Numbered from the stretch's first letter, positions 1-11,085 are shown. The stretch is DNA of 64,000 nucleotides from Prostheceraeus crozeri (GCA_907163375.1 CAJQUW010015622.1:372001-436000), one strand, 5' to 3'. Numbers and translations are program-made. The notes: generated by a model not told the origin, from the sequence alone.

Positions 1-838
1 ATAGCAGTAATATAGCATATCGTATTAAAAATAGCATGCCTCAGGCGTGATAAATGGTTTAATGGTCTGTCTAATTCCAACGGCATCCAATTAGATGGCA
101 ACATAGCTCAGTTGATTGAGAGTGCTTCGGTGCGGAAGTGTAGACGGTCCAGGGCACGAGTCGGTCTCCCCTAAGGAGGCACCACCGCTGTCACTTGAGG
201 ATGCTAACTCTAACCTGGTGCCCCACCTCTAGCTTCTAGCATGGCTTCGCGCCTTGGGTGAGGTAGGAATGAGTAAAAAAATGGCATCCAATGCCTGTCA
301 AACAGAACATCTAAAAATTGCATTTTATTTGTGACTTCCCATCTGATGATGAATATGGGTGAACTTGTGCCAGTATCGAGAATCAATGTCACCATCCACA
401 AAGGTGCGAAACATTTGGCTTTCGGGGTTATTAAGTGAATTAAGAGAATAATTTGAACAAATCAATCAATGCAGAAGATACAGATCGTAACAAATTCCAG
501 ACAGAATGACAACACCCATCCACAGCTACAGATCACAGCTACTGAGCTCAATTAAGATGGAATTGGTCGACCCTATCACAAGAGACATACAAACCTCAAT
601 CCAAGGTGCTATTTCACAAAATTTTGAAACAGTTGTTTCATATGCTTAGCGACACACAAACAGAGTTTTTCCATAGAGCCCCAGCTCTTCAGATAATTTA
701 CGTTGTACTGCCAAGGCATCAAAGAATCCATGAAGATTTCCATGAAAAAATCTAAGGAAAAAATTAAAGATGTTTTTCATATAATGTACTGAGATCATCG
801 GAAGACCAGAGACATCTGCACCAAACTATACGCTATTA
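1..838. other. Left-flank sequence without a gene
   Basis: No supported reading frame. The only structured piece is a tRNA-like stretch near 104-120 that resembles an RNA polymerase III box A (listed separately). The rest is AT-rich and unremarkable. Confidence 0.6.
98..172 (+). repeat. tRNA-like / SINE-head candidate
   Basis: TAGCTCAGTTGATTGAGAG at 104-122 matches the D-arm/box A region of a tRNA. No clean box B (GGTTCGANTCC type) follows; the nearest candidate around 152-165 is degenerate. No cloverleaf can be closed, so a functional tRNA gene is unlikely. A decayed tRNA-derived SINE head is the better reading, at low confidence. Confidence 0.25.
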
Positions 839-840
839 TA

Positions 841-946
841 CAGGGTGAACATAAAAGAATACCCCAACTTTAAAAATTTATTGTGACAGGACTAAGCAAC
901 GCACGAGGTTCGGTGAGGTGTCATTTGTAAGACGACGTTCTGAAGT
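841..946 (+). repeat. Left terminal inverted repeat of mariner-type element 1
   Basis: 106 bp, matching the reverse complement of 2504-2609 with about three differences. This is long compared with the roughly 30-bp ends of classical mariners. Confidence 0.92.
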
Positions 947-1230
947 TACATCTTTGTTCATCTTTGTCCTACCACAGGTAAGGTAAAATTTACTTTTCTC
1001 AAACCACAGTCGGCTATCGATTGACATAATCGTCTTTCTTGAGTTTAATTTTAGATCGTGTGGGACGCCTACACCGGTACGCATGTTGCATTAAGTAATA
1101 TCTATATTCATCCCTCTGGGATTCCCATGAATTGATGCGTGTCAGTTAGTTACCAATCGCGATCGAATGACTCGTCTCTTAATTTAAAACTTTCTACGAG
1201 ACCCATAAGTCATTTTTATCATTCTCCAAC

Positions 1231-2284
1231 ATGATTACAGCGAAGCAAAAAGCCTTTTGTGTTATTCAATTCTGCAAATCTGAATCGACAACAACTGTTC
1301 AACGCACCTTTCGTTTGCAGTTTGGGGTGAGGCCACCTGATAGAAAAGAGATCCTACGTTGGTACCGACAATTCGTAGAAACTGGATGCCTGTGTAAAGG
1401 CAAGAGCCCAGGTAGACCTAGAGTGATGGAGGAGAGCGTGGAGCGTACTCGCGGTGCTTTTCTACGAAGTCCACGAAAGTCAACTCGTCGTGCCAACCTT
1501 GAACTGCAAATGCCTCAATCTACGGTGTGGAAGGTTTTGCGAAAGGATTTGAATATGAAACCGTACAAATTACAGCACCTACAAGCTTCAACAAGTGGTG
1601 ATACAGAACAGAGAGTGGAGTTTTGCAATTTCATCTTCGAACAGACTGAGTTGGATGTCTCTTTCATTTCGAAGCTCGTATTCTCAGATGAAGCTATATT
1701 CCACGTGACAGGGAAGGTGAACAAGCACAACGTACGTATATGGTCAACTGAGAATCCTCACGAATCTGTGGAACTTGTACGAGACTCGCCGAAAGTTAAC
1801 GTGTCCTGTGCTATTTCGCAATCTACGGTTTTTGGTCCTTTCTTTTTTGAAGACTCTACTGTAACAGGTACCTACTTTGAGATGCTTGTTCATTGGTTGA
1901 TGCCTCAATTAGAGGAACATGCTGGAAACTTTATTTTTCAGCAAGATGGGGCACCGCCTCACTGGCATCTATCAGTCCGGCAGTACTTGAATAATCATTA
2001 TCCTCAACGCTGGATTGGACGTCATTCATCTACAGATAAAGCCCTTCATCGTTGGCCACCACGAAGCCCAGACTTGTCACCTTGTGATTTTTTTTCTTTG
2101 GGGGTATATTAAGAATTCTGTGTATGTGCCATCACTCCCGACAAATTTAGAAGAACTGAAATCTCGAATCACAGCATCCATCCGATCTGTGACATCGGGG
2201 ATGTTTCAAAACGTCTGGCGTGAGTTTGATTATCGAATGGACGTTGTTCGTGCTGCTGAGGGTGGCCATATTGAGCATATATGA
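1231..2284 (+). pseudogene. Mariner-type transposase, one frameshift
   Basis: The first frame runs 1231-2112 (293 codons); the C-terminal part continues in another frame to 2284. The shift lies at the run of T near 2090-2098. An N-terminal helix-turn-helix region (residues 1-100, with GRPR at 61-64) precedes an RNase H-like catalytic core: D153 in VFSDEAIFHV, D239 in FQQDGAPPHW and D286 in SPDLSPCDFF. There are 46 residues between the last two Asp, five more than in the related intact transposase at 32505-33569, because of extra residues around HSSTDKALHR. The C-terminal piece (NLEELKSRITASI, then EFDYRMDVVRAAEGGHIEH) is typical of this group in arthropods. The enzyme would cut and join transposon ends; this copy is unlikely to be active. 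Confidence 0.9.
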
Positions 2285-2503
2285 TGTTTATATAGGGCCT
2301 ATGATACAAATGGTTAGTATCGTAAAATCGTCTTTTTTTTAATTAAATACTTGATGAAAATAAGGTAGACTTACACTTAAAAAGTTGCAACAGAGTTGTC
2401 GGTAAAATGAATAACAAATATCATGCATTTTTAGCCAAAAATTAATGATCAAAATTTTGTTGAAAACTTAAGAAATTAAGTCATTGCTTTGGTAGTAAAA
2501 AAA

Positions 2504-2609
2504 ACTTCAGAACGTCGTCTTTCATATGACACCTCACCGAACCTCGTGCGTTGCTTAGTCTTGTCACAATAAATTTTTAAAGTTGGGGTATTCTTTTATG
2601 TTCACCCTG
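2504..2609 (-). repeat. Right terminal inverted repeat of mariner-type element 1
   Basis: Reverse complement of 841-946, ending TTCACCCTG before the TA target duplicate at 2610-2611. Confidence 0.92.
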
Positions 2610-2974
2610 TATCACATCAAATCATGTTGTTGTAAATATCATTTTAAAATTCCTTATATTAAGCTTTTACTAACTTTTTTGTACCTGAAGATGATTGTCG
2701 GATGGCAATCGAAAAATTTAGAACTTCTTGGCAGGAAATGGCAAGCAACATCTGAGAAACACCTGCTCCTTCCTACTCAAAATATATCATCTCATAGGCC
2801 CACTTCTTTATTTTTTCATACCGAAGCATAGACTTTGATGGAATGAAACACTGATGATAAACTTGTACTTTAATAAGCATGTTAATATATGCACTTTCTT
2901 ACGCATGATTTTATATAGTTATAGCTAGCTTTTGAAGTTCATGCTGTTTTTTTTACTAACTATGGCGTGATATA

Positions 2975-4520
2975 AACCGAGCCGTACGCGAGGCATCACG
3001 GCATAAAGAAATCCACCAAGTCGCTTTCGCTGATGATGTATCAGCTATCCGGGAAACCTGAAAACCTGAAATCGTGATGAGATGATATATTGTACTATGG
3101 ACCAATGCTCGGATTCAACATAAACGAATCTAAATCGTGCATAATTTCCAAAATCGACAGTTATTCAAAATTCAAAGACCTATTTGAAAAACATCAAATT
3201 CAAATAACCAGCAGTGGAAATCGTTTTTGGGGTCCACTTTTGGAACTGAAACAAAGGAGAAGTTTATACAGGAGAAACTGTCCGAGTGGACAAATGAATT
3301 ACAAATGTTGTCACTAATAGCAAACACGTAGCCTCATGCAGCATATTTTGCATTTGCTCACGGACTAATGAGAACAGCACCGGATACTTCAGAGCATCCA
3401 AAGCCACTGGGCGAAGCCATAAATGACTTTATTTGTACTTTGTTCAGAAATCATCGGTTTGATGATGTTGATCGCAAGCTTCTGTCCCTCCCAGCTCTCT
3501 TAGGAGGAATGAACTTTATATTTCCATCACAGAAGAGTGATGTTTTCTGTGAGAACTCGCACATGATCACGAGAAGCGATGTGAACTGTGTCATGACGAA
3601 AGAAAGTGAAACAAGAGGAAACAAACCGTTTAAAGAATAATATCAGAAAAGAAAAGAGAAAATGTGATGAAAATCACTTCCAAAAGATAAAAGACAGTAT
3701 AACATCAAAGGAAAAATTGCGTGCCATAGAAGCATCATCCGAAAAAGGAGCATTCATCTGGTTGACTGTACTCCCACAACACTGAAAAATGGATTTTACC
3801 TTGAAAAACAAGTCTTCCTTGATGCGATAAAGATTCGTTGCCATCTACCGTTAGAGCGTTTACCAGCTATGTGCGTGTGGAGCGTCTTCTGACCCTCAAC
3901 ATGTTTTTTCATGCCACAAAGGTGGTCTCATCATCAACAGGCATAGTGAAATAAGAGATCTGACGGCAGACATTGTTGAAATACCGGTTTGCTCAAACAT
4001 CATCACAGAATTATTAACCTTATTAACCCCGGTTACTGGTGAGGTATTGAAAAAATCCGCTATAACATCAGTAAATGCACGAGCTGATGTATCGGCAGGA
4101 GGATTCTGGGTCAAAGGGCAGGTGACTTTCGCTGACGTAAGGGTTTTCAACCCATTAGCCAAATGCCACATGATTCAGAGTCTGAAGGCCGCACACAGAA
4201 GCAACGAAAATGAGAAGCGCCAATATGTCGACATATTTATACAGATTGAGAATGGAACATTTGCCCTCTCGTTTTCTCTTGCTATGGGGGAATTTTCTCT
4301 TGCTAGGGAATGTCACCGGTTCTTTTCCCACGCAGCTGAACATATCGCAGAAAGAAGAAAAGAGAAACTCTCAAGTGTCATGGATTGGATCAGGGCAAGT
4401 CTCAATTTTGCCTTGATCAGGTCATGCCTTCTATGTCTCCGTAGAACCAGGGCTTCATACAAATTTGATTCGATGGAGCATGCAGACATTGGCACAGTAT
4501 GTCAATTGTCCAAAATGGAT
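2975..4520 (+). pseudogene. Decayed reverse-transcriptase element with a zinc-finger/nuclease-like C-terminus
   Basis: Recognisable blocks occur in order on the + strand: VAFADDVSAI (reverse-transcriptase active-site motif, about 3019-3050), GFNINESKSCII (about 3112-3145), LLSLPALLGGMNFI (about 3479-3525), EKGAFIWLTVLP (about 3738-3772), a Cys/His block ending FSCHKGG near 3930, and RADVSAGGFWVKGQ...FADVRVFNPLA (about 4080-4160). This block order matches a family I remember from many marine-invertebrate genomes; the last two blocks look like a CCHC finger followed by a PD-(D/E)XK-type nuclease, as in early-branching LINEs, but I cannot confirm the class. Several breaks; clearly dead. Confidence 0.62.
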
Positions 4521-4719
4521 TATCATTGATTGCCTCTTCGATTCTGGCACATGCATTTATAGGTGTATCGACATGATTTCTTATTGTTAACCCATAATCC
4601 GTAACTTTTATGACTAATAAAGATTGTTTCCTGAAAAAAAATAAATACCGTATATACCTCAAAAGATGATGATCATACCTCATCATCTCAACGATTTTGT
4701 CAACCGACTCTTAGACAAC

Positions 4720-4820
4720 CATAGAAATTAACAATAGCATAGAAAGTCCTAGAATGGAAATTGCATGAAAATTATGGCACACGCCGGGGGAACTTAGTTG
4801 GGGCAAAAAGCTAATTGCAC
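4720..4820 (+). repeat. Partial copy of the CATAGAAAT-ended MITE family
   Basis: Begins CATAGAAATTAACAATAGC and continues CTAGAATGGAAATTG, then GCCGGGGGAACTTAGTTGGG. The same blocks, inverted, make up the right half of the complete MITE at 28216-28471. I find no matching right end or target duplication, so this copy appears truncated. Confidence 0.6.
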
Positions 4821-5612
4821 GAGCTAGTTTTCTTGTTTCGTTGTTGACATTTACATTTATCATGCCAATTTGTGATGTGGATTGTTGCCCCCTTGTCCAA
4901 AGATCATATACACACAAGCAATAATGAATTTACAAAATAATGCAGTGACAGGATGACAAAGAAGGAAATCTTTAAAAACGTTTTGTGCGTTCGTCAGTTT
5001 GAAATATCGCACCAATAATCTACCAAGAGAATAATCAGACATATATGCAACTTGTAATGTCGATTTACAGAACATACATTACTCCAGCTTAAAATCAGAG
5101 GACAAGAAATGTCCGAGTATTCATTTTACTTTAATGGGTTCACCTGTTCAATATATTTGAACAATTTTCAAAATCTTTGCTTGCTTTCGAATATCAGCTT
5201 CCAAAATATTATCGCACTATATCACATAAGTCATTCAATGATTAATCGAAAAGTTGCGGCTGCCTTTCACTTATCTGAGTGATGATTGTAGGTAAAGAAG
5301 CTTCCAATGTGTTCATTCTAGAAAGCCGCTAGCTATCCAATTGTACCCGTAAATTCCTGAGATGCTCTCACAACCAGTACACTGACCACTTTAAATCATG
5401 AGATTGCGAACCAATTTTTAATTCGTATTCCAGTATTGAAAATTTGGATAATAGTTGTCAATAACTGCTACAAATAGGCACACTATGTTAACCCATGAAA
5501 TAGTGGGCTATATCATATGAAACAATACTACCATCTCACTTAAAATTCTCTTTAAGAAAATCCTACAATTTGCTGTCAACAACTCAGACAACTAACTTGA
5601 CAAATACTGTAC
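4821..5612. other. Intergenic, nothing recognised
   Basis: AT-rich sequence with no coding region, end repeats or long palindromes that I can support. Confidence 0.5.
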
Positions 5613-5708
5613 ACCATTTACAATTCAAGTTCAGTCAATCAGAATTCAACTTAGTCAATGATATCTAAATCAGAATTCAAGTTAGTCAATCAGAAGGCAA
5701 GTTCGTCC
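5613..5708 (-). repeat. Dispersed repeat: unoccupied counterpart of the insertion site of the 8220-10893 unit
   Basis: On the reverse strand this reads GGACGAACTTGCC, TTCTGATTGAC, TAACTTGAATTCTG, then GATTTAGATATCA. The two flanks of the unit at 8220-10893 (8196-8219 and 10894-10972) carry the same sequence, but interrupted by the unit and with GATTGAC duplicated. The repeat also has internal near-tandem copies of GAATTCAAGTTAGTC. Confidence 0.75.
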
Positions 5709-5927
5709 TTAATCAAAGAAACACTGATATTAACATGATATGAGTCAAATTATCCTTGAATACCTTCTTTGGCAAAACATTTGGGAAGGTAAGTTATCAA
5801 AACTCATAAGTTGGTACCAACCGGTACACTTGTCAGCTACAACTTCTGTGGCTGCAAGAGATACAAAAGATCTTAGTAAATAATAGCTGACGACTGAACA
5901 ACAAATGAACTTGCACAGACTACAGAC

Positions 5928-7044
5928 CAGGGCTGGGGTGTCGTGCTTTTTTTGACCGACACCGACACCGGATTTTGAAAAGCACGACACCGACACCGGA
6001 TAAAAATAATAATAATAAAATTGACTGAATTGCCCGACTTGTCTTTACTTTTGCTTTGTTTTGTGTCCCTGACTTTCTTTTTTTCGTTGTGTATTGATGG
6101 AAATAAAGGGTATTTCTCATAATAATAATAATAATCCTCGAAACACTACAGGTCATGCACTCCTTTCAGGAGACCTATGATCACGAAAAAAAATCATTTT
6201 CTAACCAAACTTCTTTTCTAAAAATAATGACAACAAAATGACTCTGAAATTGAAAGTGATGCGATGAATAATGAACAATGCTTATGAAACGTGGTGAAAC
6301 AATGGATATGATGACTAATTGAATAAACAGTGAATGATGACAAAAATGAAGATGCTTATTATGATTACATGTGATAAGGTGATACCGTACCACTCAAAAC
6401 AGTTGATAGGCTTAAAACAATCAAAAACACTCAAAACAATTGATTCAGCAATCCACTCAATTCATTCCCAATTCGTGTGAAGGAAGAGGGAAGCGTTCAC
6501 CAAATCCTCCACCATTGAACTTCTCAGATCGGATACAATGAAATGTAGAGATGAAAATAGGCGCTCTACAGATACTTGTGTTGACGGGAGGCAAGACGCA
6601 ACACTCGCAGCTTCACGGATGTCCACCGGGTACATATGGATGATCTCCCACACATCCTTGCCTTTGAGCCGCCCAATTGACTCCATTTCAGTGATCAAAT
6701 CAGCAATTCTGGAGCTGGCCTATCTATCTCAATGGTGATAGCCATGGTGATAGCATTCAGAGCACATAGCATAGAGTGTATTAGGGACCTATCAAGGCAA
6801 GAAGAAACAAAGGCCTGTCACCTTGAACTTTTTGAACCTACATGTAGTAGAGTATACATTAATAACTAATTATGCCTTCCAGTCCGTTTTAGTGAAAATA
6901 TGACTATTTGTCAGTGAAGGAAATCCTTGTGCGATAAAACAATTTATTTTTCCAGCTAAAATTTAAGGTCGGTGTCGGTGTCGTCCCTAAAAATCACGAC
7001 ACCGACACCGGGAAAAAGGGCACGACACCGACACCGCAGCCCTG
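5928..7044 (-). mobile_element. hAT-family transposon remnant with 8-bp target duplication
   Basis: Perfect 8-bp duplications CTACAGAC (5920-5927 and 7045-7052) flank ends CAGGGCTGGGG and CAGCCCTG. Both ends carry several subterminal copies of a GACACCGACACCGG-like block, the sort of clustered repeat hAT transposases bind. Inside, the reverse strand keeps the hAT C-terminal dimerisation region. At 1.1 kb it is far below a full hAT element (about 3-5 kb), so it is an internally deleted copy. Confidence 0.88.
6462..6698 (-). pseudogene. hAT transposase C-terminal dimerisation domain (fragment)
   Basis: 78 codons ending at a stop. ASCLPSTQVSVERLFSSL followed by DLRSSMVEDLVNASLFL matches the conserved hAT C-terminal block (P-S-S-x-x-x-E-R-x-F-S then L-x-x-x-x-x-x-L-x-F-L). 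This domain mediates transposase multimerisation; the catalytic core and BED finger are absent, so it cannot act alone. It sits inside the hAT remnant at 5928-7044, which fits. Confidence 0.8.
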
Positions 7045-7052
7045 CTACAGAC

Positions 7053-7653
7053 CAACGGCATTATTCAGTTCTAAGTGGTAACCATGGTCTTCATCACCTA
7101 TGACATCCCATCGAGTTTCTCTCTCACACACGCGCACACAGATTTCGCTGTAAGCGCATCGATCTCAAGGTCATTCAATCAGTGATTCAAGAAAGAAGTA
7201 AAATCTGTAACCGACTGAAGCATTTCAAATAATCAATGCTGGCAACTGACTTGAGAGAATGAAAATGGAATTTTTCAATGCAAAAACGCCCACTTTGACA
7301 CATGTCACACTTATGTTCTAACCGAATATTTTCACATTCACCATATCGGAATTAAAGCTACAACTACACTGTAATGATTATAGGCATATCAACAACAAGT
7401 CAGCTTGGTTTGCCTGATGTGTCGAATAATGTATACTGAGCAGGGTGTCGCATTATAACCGGTACTTTTTCAAAAATTCAATTCCTATTTTTTTCTAAGT
7501 TTAAAGAATCCTAGCAAGAAAAATTTAGCAACTAGAATATTTTGAACAATTCTAAATTAAGTACTCATCTTTGCCTACATATACTTCAAATATATGCATA
7601 TAGATATTTATAGATACACATGCACAGCCCCACAAAGTTGTGTGACATATACG
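7053..7653. other. Intergenic, nothing recognised
   Basis: No supported gene. A CAGGGTGTCGCATTATAACC stretch near 7441 could be an old transposon end, but I find no partner. Confidence 0.4.
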
Positions 7654-8049
7654 TCACGTTGGGTGTTGCCGAGTTAAAATAGCATTAATCTCTTTTAGAG
7701 TAGCCAATGGTTTTTCGTTGACTATCTCTAACAGTACGTCTCTCATCGAATCATCAACTTTACGATAACGAAGTCCTCCATGCTGATTTGCTGTCCTATT
7801 ACTTCGAGAGTTTGTCATAATTGATCTTGCAGTTTGGCGTTTGATTCCCAATTGTCGGGCAAGATCGATGAAATTGTCTCCGCGTTCGAAAGCTTGAGTC
7901 ATCAACCTTTGCTTATCAACGCTGGCAATTTTCCTGTAGGGGCCTCTTGGCAAATTAATCAGGTTGTTTGTACTTGCTTCACTTTCAAAGTCCATCGTTA
8001 GATTTTTACAGTTCTCAACGCTAATATTTATGACAGACTTGAGATACAA
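7654..8049 (-). pseudogene. Tc1/mariner-like transposase, N-terminal DNA-binding part only
   Basis: 131 codons. RGPYRKIASVDKQRLM, then QAFERGDNFIDLARQLGIKR and RQTARSIM form a helix-turn-helix, followed by a second unit (DDSMRDVLLEIVNEKPLATL), the usual paired DNA-binding layout of Tc1-like transposases. The frame stops before any catalytic Asp, and the sequence beyond shows no DDE core. It looks like a 3'-truncated copy. A domesticated DNA-binding protein is conceivable, but no promoter or partner exon is visible. Confidence 0.6.
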
Positions 8050-8393
8050 GTATTTCTATGAAACAGGTGCAGTCACAAAGTATTATTTGAAAATATCGCA
8101 TTCAAAATTGGCGATTACAAGTGCATAGCTATGAAAAAGCTATAATGAGAAATTTAAAATCATTTGAAGATACCAATTGCACTCAAAAGCTTTGTGGACG
8201 AACTTGCCATCTGATTGACCATAGACTTCTATAATATAGCATCTGGACAGATATCTAAAATAGCACGTATACGAGATGAGGCCGATATCGTGTTTCATAT
8301 TGATGTATTTAAGCATGTATCGGTTGATTAATTTTCGTGATAATGTGTAGCTATATCTGAAAGATCATGCCGATTTACATTAATTTTGAAGTA

Positions 8394-9524
8394 CAGTCGA
8401 ACCCGCATATAAGGAAGTGCGTGGGATCAGCAAAAATGTCCTTATAAGCGGGTTGTTCTTACATGCGAGGTTTCTGTAAATTTAATATTTGGGCTCACTT
8501 CAATGAAGAGATGAGTAGTAAATATAATATGTGTAATATCTGATTTAATCAATGATATTTATTAAGCAAGTTTTATACTATTTTTCAATTTTGAAAGTAT
8601 TTTTTGCCGTATTATTGTAATCTGCAACAGTATGCGCAATTATATGCATGCAAATTGAATTACAATTGTGATGACAAAATAATAATGCTACCCATGATTA
8701 AACCTTTCATCCTAGCTGAATTCTATATATCAAAAACTCAGTATCCAATTAGAACATAAAAACTGTTTGAATAGTAAATTATTTGCGAAGTACAGAAATT
8801 AGAACAGTCATAAAGGAGAAAAGAAGTTGGTCAATTTCTTTTGTGTACCTTTACAACTGGAAATTTTCACTAAATCACGTTCCAAGTCGTCAAGGCGATT
8901 CATAGCATTCAAATCGAGGTTTTGTGATTGCAACGCTAATTCGTTATGTGTTGCTCTGCTTTGCTTTCCTCCTAGATATCTTCTGTCGTGTCAAGCCAAA
9001 ACAACATTGTTTTGAATTTTCAAATCCTGCTTTAACAATTGCATTCATATGTAGCTACAACCATGGATATCTGCTACAACAGTCAAATCATGGATATCTG
9101 CGAAAATGAATCATGGATATCCATGAATGAATAAAGAAAATTGCAAGGTATAGATAGCTACAGAGACAGTATACATGTGGTCATAGAAATTAACAATACC
9201 ATAGAAAGTATTATTATCTACTTCCATGCATGTGGTAGTCTATATTGTCTAAGGATAGTTGAAATCATAGAAATGCTTGACAAACAACGATGTCCCCACT
9301 GATGGGTAGTTCCTAATATAAGGGGCTTTATTGTGAAGTTTTACTGTGGATGGGATATGAAATGGGATATGAAATCCTTAGAGCCGGGTTGTCCTTACAT
9401 GCGGTTTCCTTATACGCGGGGCCGATTGTGCATAGATAAATTGAAGTGTGAGTGGGATGCACAGATATGTTCCTTATAAGCGGTTTGTTCTGACATACGG
9501 GGTCTTTATACGCGGGTCCGACTG
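8394..9524. mobile_element. Pogo/Tigger-like non-autonomous element inside unit 1
   Basis: Left end CAGTCGAACCCGCATATAAG and right end CTTTATACGCGGGTCCGACTG are inverted repeats of the pogo/Tigger type, flanked by TA (8392-8393 and 9525-9526). The paralogous position in unit 2 (12362-12363) has a single TA and no element. Internal partial copies of the end sequence (about 8436-8470, 9383-9420 and 9468-9500) suggest rearranged or multiplied subterminal repeats. No transposase remains. Confidence 0.85.
9182..9228. mobile_element. 47-bp mini-element (CATAG family) with 8-bp target duplication
   Basis: Begins CATAGAAATTAACAATACC and ends ATCTACTTCCATG; perfect CATGTGGT duplications flank it (9174-9181 and 9229-9236). 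It sits inside the pogo-like element, itself inside unit 1. Confidence 0.8.
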
Positions 9525-10461
9525 TATAATTCCTATAGTCTCTTTTTCAGTCTGACTTTGCCCATTCGTGAGACTCTAATCAGAATTTTCAGTCGCCTTT
9601 TGCACATTGGCAAATGATTTATCTGAGGAAACTTATTCATGTATCAATCAATGTCATTCACATAGATCTGCTGGCTACTATCTTTTGAATTAAATAAAAC
9701 ATTGGAGTGCTATCAACAGAAATTATTTACGAACACGCAAGATTTTAAGAGAGAGTTAATCAATAATCAAAGTCAAATAATTAATCCTTTGGAAGCAAAC
9801 TGGCATTTCAGGCTTACACTTTTTGCATATATCAGGTCATATATTCCCTTTTCCAAGTGAAGCAGCACATCAAATAACACAAAGTGCTACGTTGATTCGT
9901 GGATTGCTTATTGATTTTGGTTTTACAACCTGAGATGACTTTATTCATTCGGGAACTTTCGAAGAACCAACACCAAAGAAAAACACTACATCTGTTTGTT
10001 GCTTTGCTTTTAATGCCATAGTGGCGCATAGAAGCTCAGAATATTGATGCAACATGCACCAGGATAGAATCGAGCTCTTTATTTTATAAATATTATTCAG
10101 AAATAGCCATATCCATACAGGATGCTCATTTCGATTGTGTGATAGAAGATAATGCAATAGCACTGCAAACTTGTATTATTTTTGCATCACTTAATGAAAT
10201 TTCAGGATCCATCCTATGAGATATGCATTATCCATATAGGGTCCAAAATCACTGTGTAAAATAAGATAAAAAAGTGCATGATCTTTATAATAAAGTGCAG
10301 TATCTTTAGAATATACTCGTCTGTAACCTTGCAATCAGATTTCTGTCGCTCCGAAATTCAAAAAGTACGAGTATAGTCTTACTCGTATTCACACATTTTT
10401 TTAGTTTAATTTGATGCGACGAACGAAGTCAGTTTTCATTTCACATTTGAAGGCTATGCTT

Positions 10462-10812
10462 TCATAGCGATTGAAATTTCTTCTTCTTCCTGAGGAAGAC
10501 GACTGTGAGAATGTATTGGCTGTGGCACCAAAGAAGAGTAATTTTGGTTTGGTCGTCTGCGTAAATCACATTGTTCTTTATCGATAGATTCTGTGGCTTA
10601 TTTTTCAAAGATAAGCAATAAAATGTAGGTGGATAGTCTTTAAATTTACTGTCATTCTTATACCGGTACACAAACACAGAGCATGTGCTCAGCATTTTCC
10701 TTTCTCCACAAACATCGCTGACGATTTGAAAACCACTAATTAACAATGCCCACAGAGCAAGAATAACAAGAATACAATGCACATAACTTCTGTATGAATG
10801 ACATCGATTCAA
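10462..10812 (-). pseudogene. Small secreted/membrane protein-like frame in unit 1, probably broken
   Basis: 116 codons open. After a short polar start (NRCHSYRSYVH) comes a hydrophobic stretch CILVILALWALLISGF that looks like a signal peptide or anchor, then a small domain with Cys in CSVFVYRYKN, FYCLSLKNK and LWCHSQYIL. I do not recognise the family. The start codon of the unit 2 copy (ATG) is TTG here, and no other in-frame ATG lies before the hydrophobic stretch. Compared with unit 2, a deletion of roughly 60 bp replaces the native end (AEFDGYNEIIQ) with VVFLRKKKKFQSL. Either an exon of a spliced gene or a captured gene fragment carried by the element; not likely a working gene as it stands. 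Confidence 0.4.
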
Positions 10813-11085
10813 ATAGTCAGCCTCATTTCGTATAGCAAGGTCAATGATATCTGTTCAGATTTCTGTCCAGATGCTATATTATAGAAGTCCATGGATTGAC
10901 TAACTTGAATTCTGATTTAGATATCATGGACTAACTTGAATTCTGATTGAATGAACTTGAGTTGTAAATGGTGTAGTTTGACTATGATACTGCAAATATG
11001 TTTAAGATCAAAGCAGATCTACTAACCATAGATTTTTCATGTGCCATCGTTGTACATAAGCAAGATATCAAACTTCCATTCTAGT

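Larger units (their letters stand above)
841..2609 (+). mobile_element. Mariner-type (IS630-Tc1-mariner) DNA transposon, full length
   Basis: The element is bounded by near-identical 106-bp inverted repeats (841-946 and 2504-2609, about three mismatches) and by TA on both sides (839-840 and 2610-2611), the classic target duplication of this superfamily. It starts CAGGGTGAACATAAAAGAAT. One transposase gene lies inside on the + strand. The ends are well preserved, but the transposase carries a frameshift, so this copy is probably non-autonomous though recent. Confidence 0.93.
8220..10893. mobile_element. Unit 1: unclassified element with CATAGACTTCT ends and 7-bp target duplication
   Basis: Starts CATAGACTTCTATAATATAG and ends with its inverse, AGAAGTCCATG; the terminal similarity extends about 38 bp and includes TCTGGACAG. 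It is flanked by a perfect GATTGAC duplication (8213-8219 and 10894-10900). An unoccupied relative of the site lies at 5613-5708. The unit contains a pogo-like insertion (8394-9524) and a reverse-strand frame for a small signal-peptide-bearing protein (10462-10812). Without the pogo insertion it would be about 1.54 kb, like unit 2. I see no transposase, so it is non-autonomous; the superfamily is unknown (7-8 bp duplications and CA...TG ends would suit P or hAT relatives). Confidence 0.82.

Noticed and set aside
104-172. tRNA gene
   Set aside because: Box A-like sequence only; no acceptor stem, anticodon arm or box B can be closed.
6003-6140. Candidate CRISPR-like or satellite array from AATAAT runs
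   Set aside because: Simple microsatellite tracts within the hAT remnant, with no spacer structure.
9945-10163. 72-codon frame in unit 1 that recurs at 12758-12976 in unit 2
   Set aside because: It opens with GTG, lacks an early ATG and is conserved only because the two units are duplicates. The frame has no domain.
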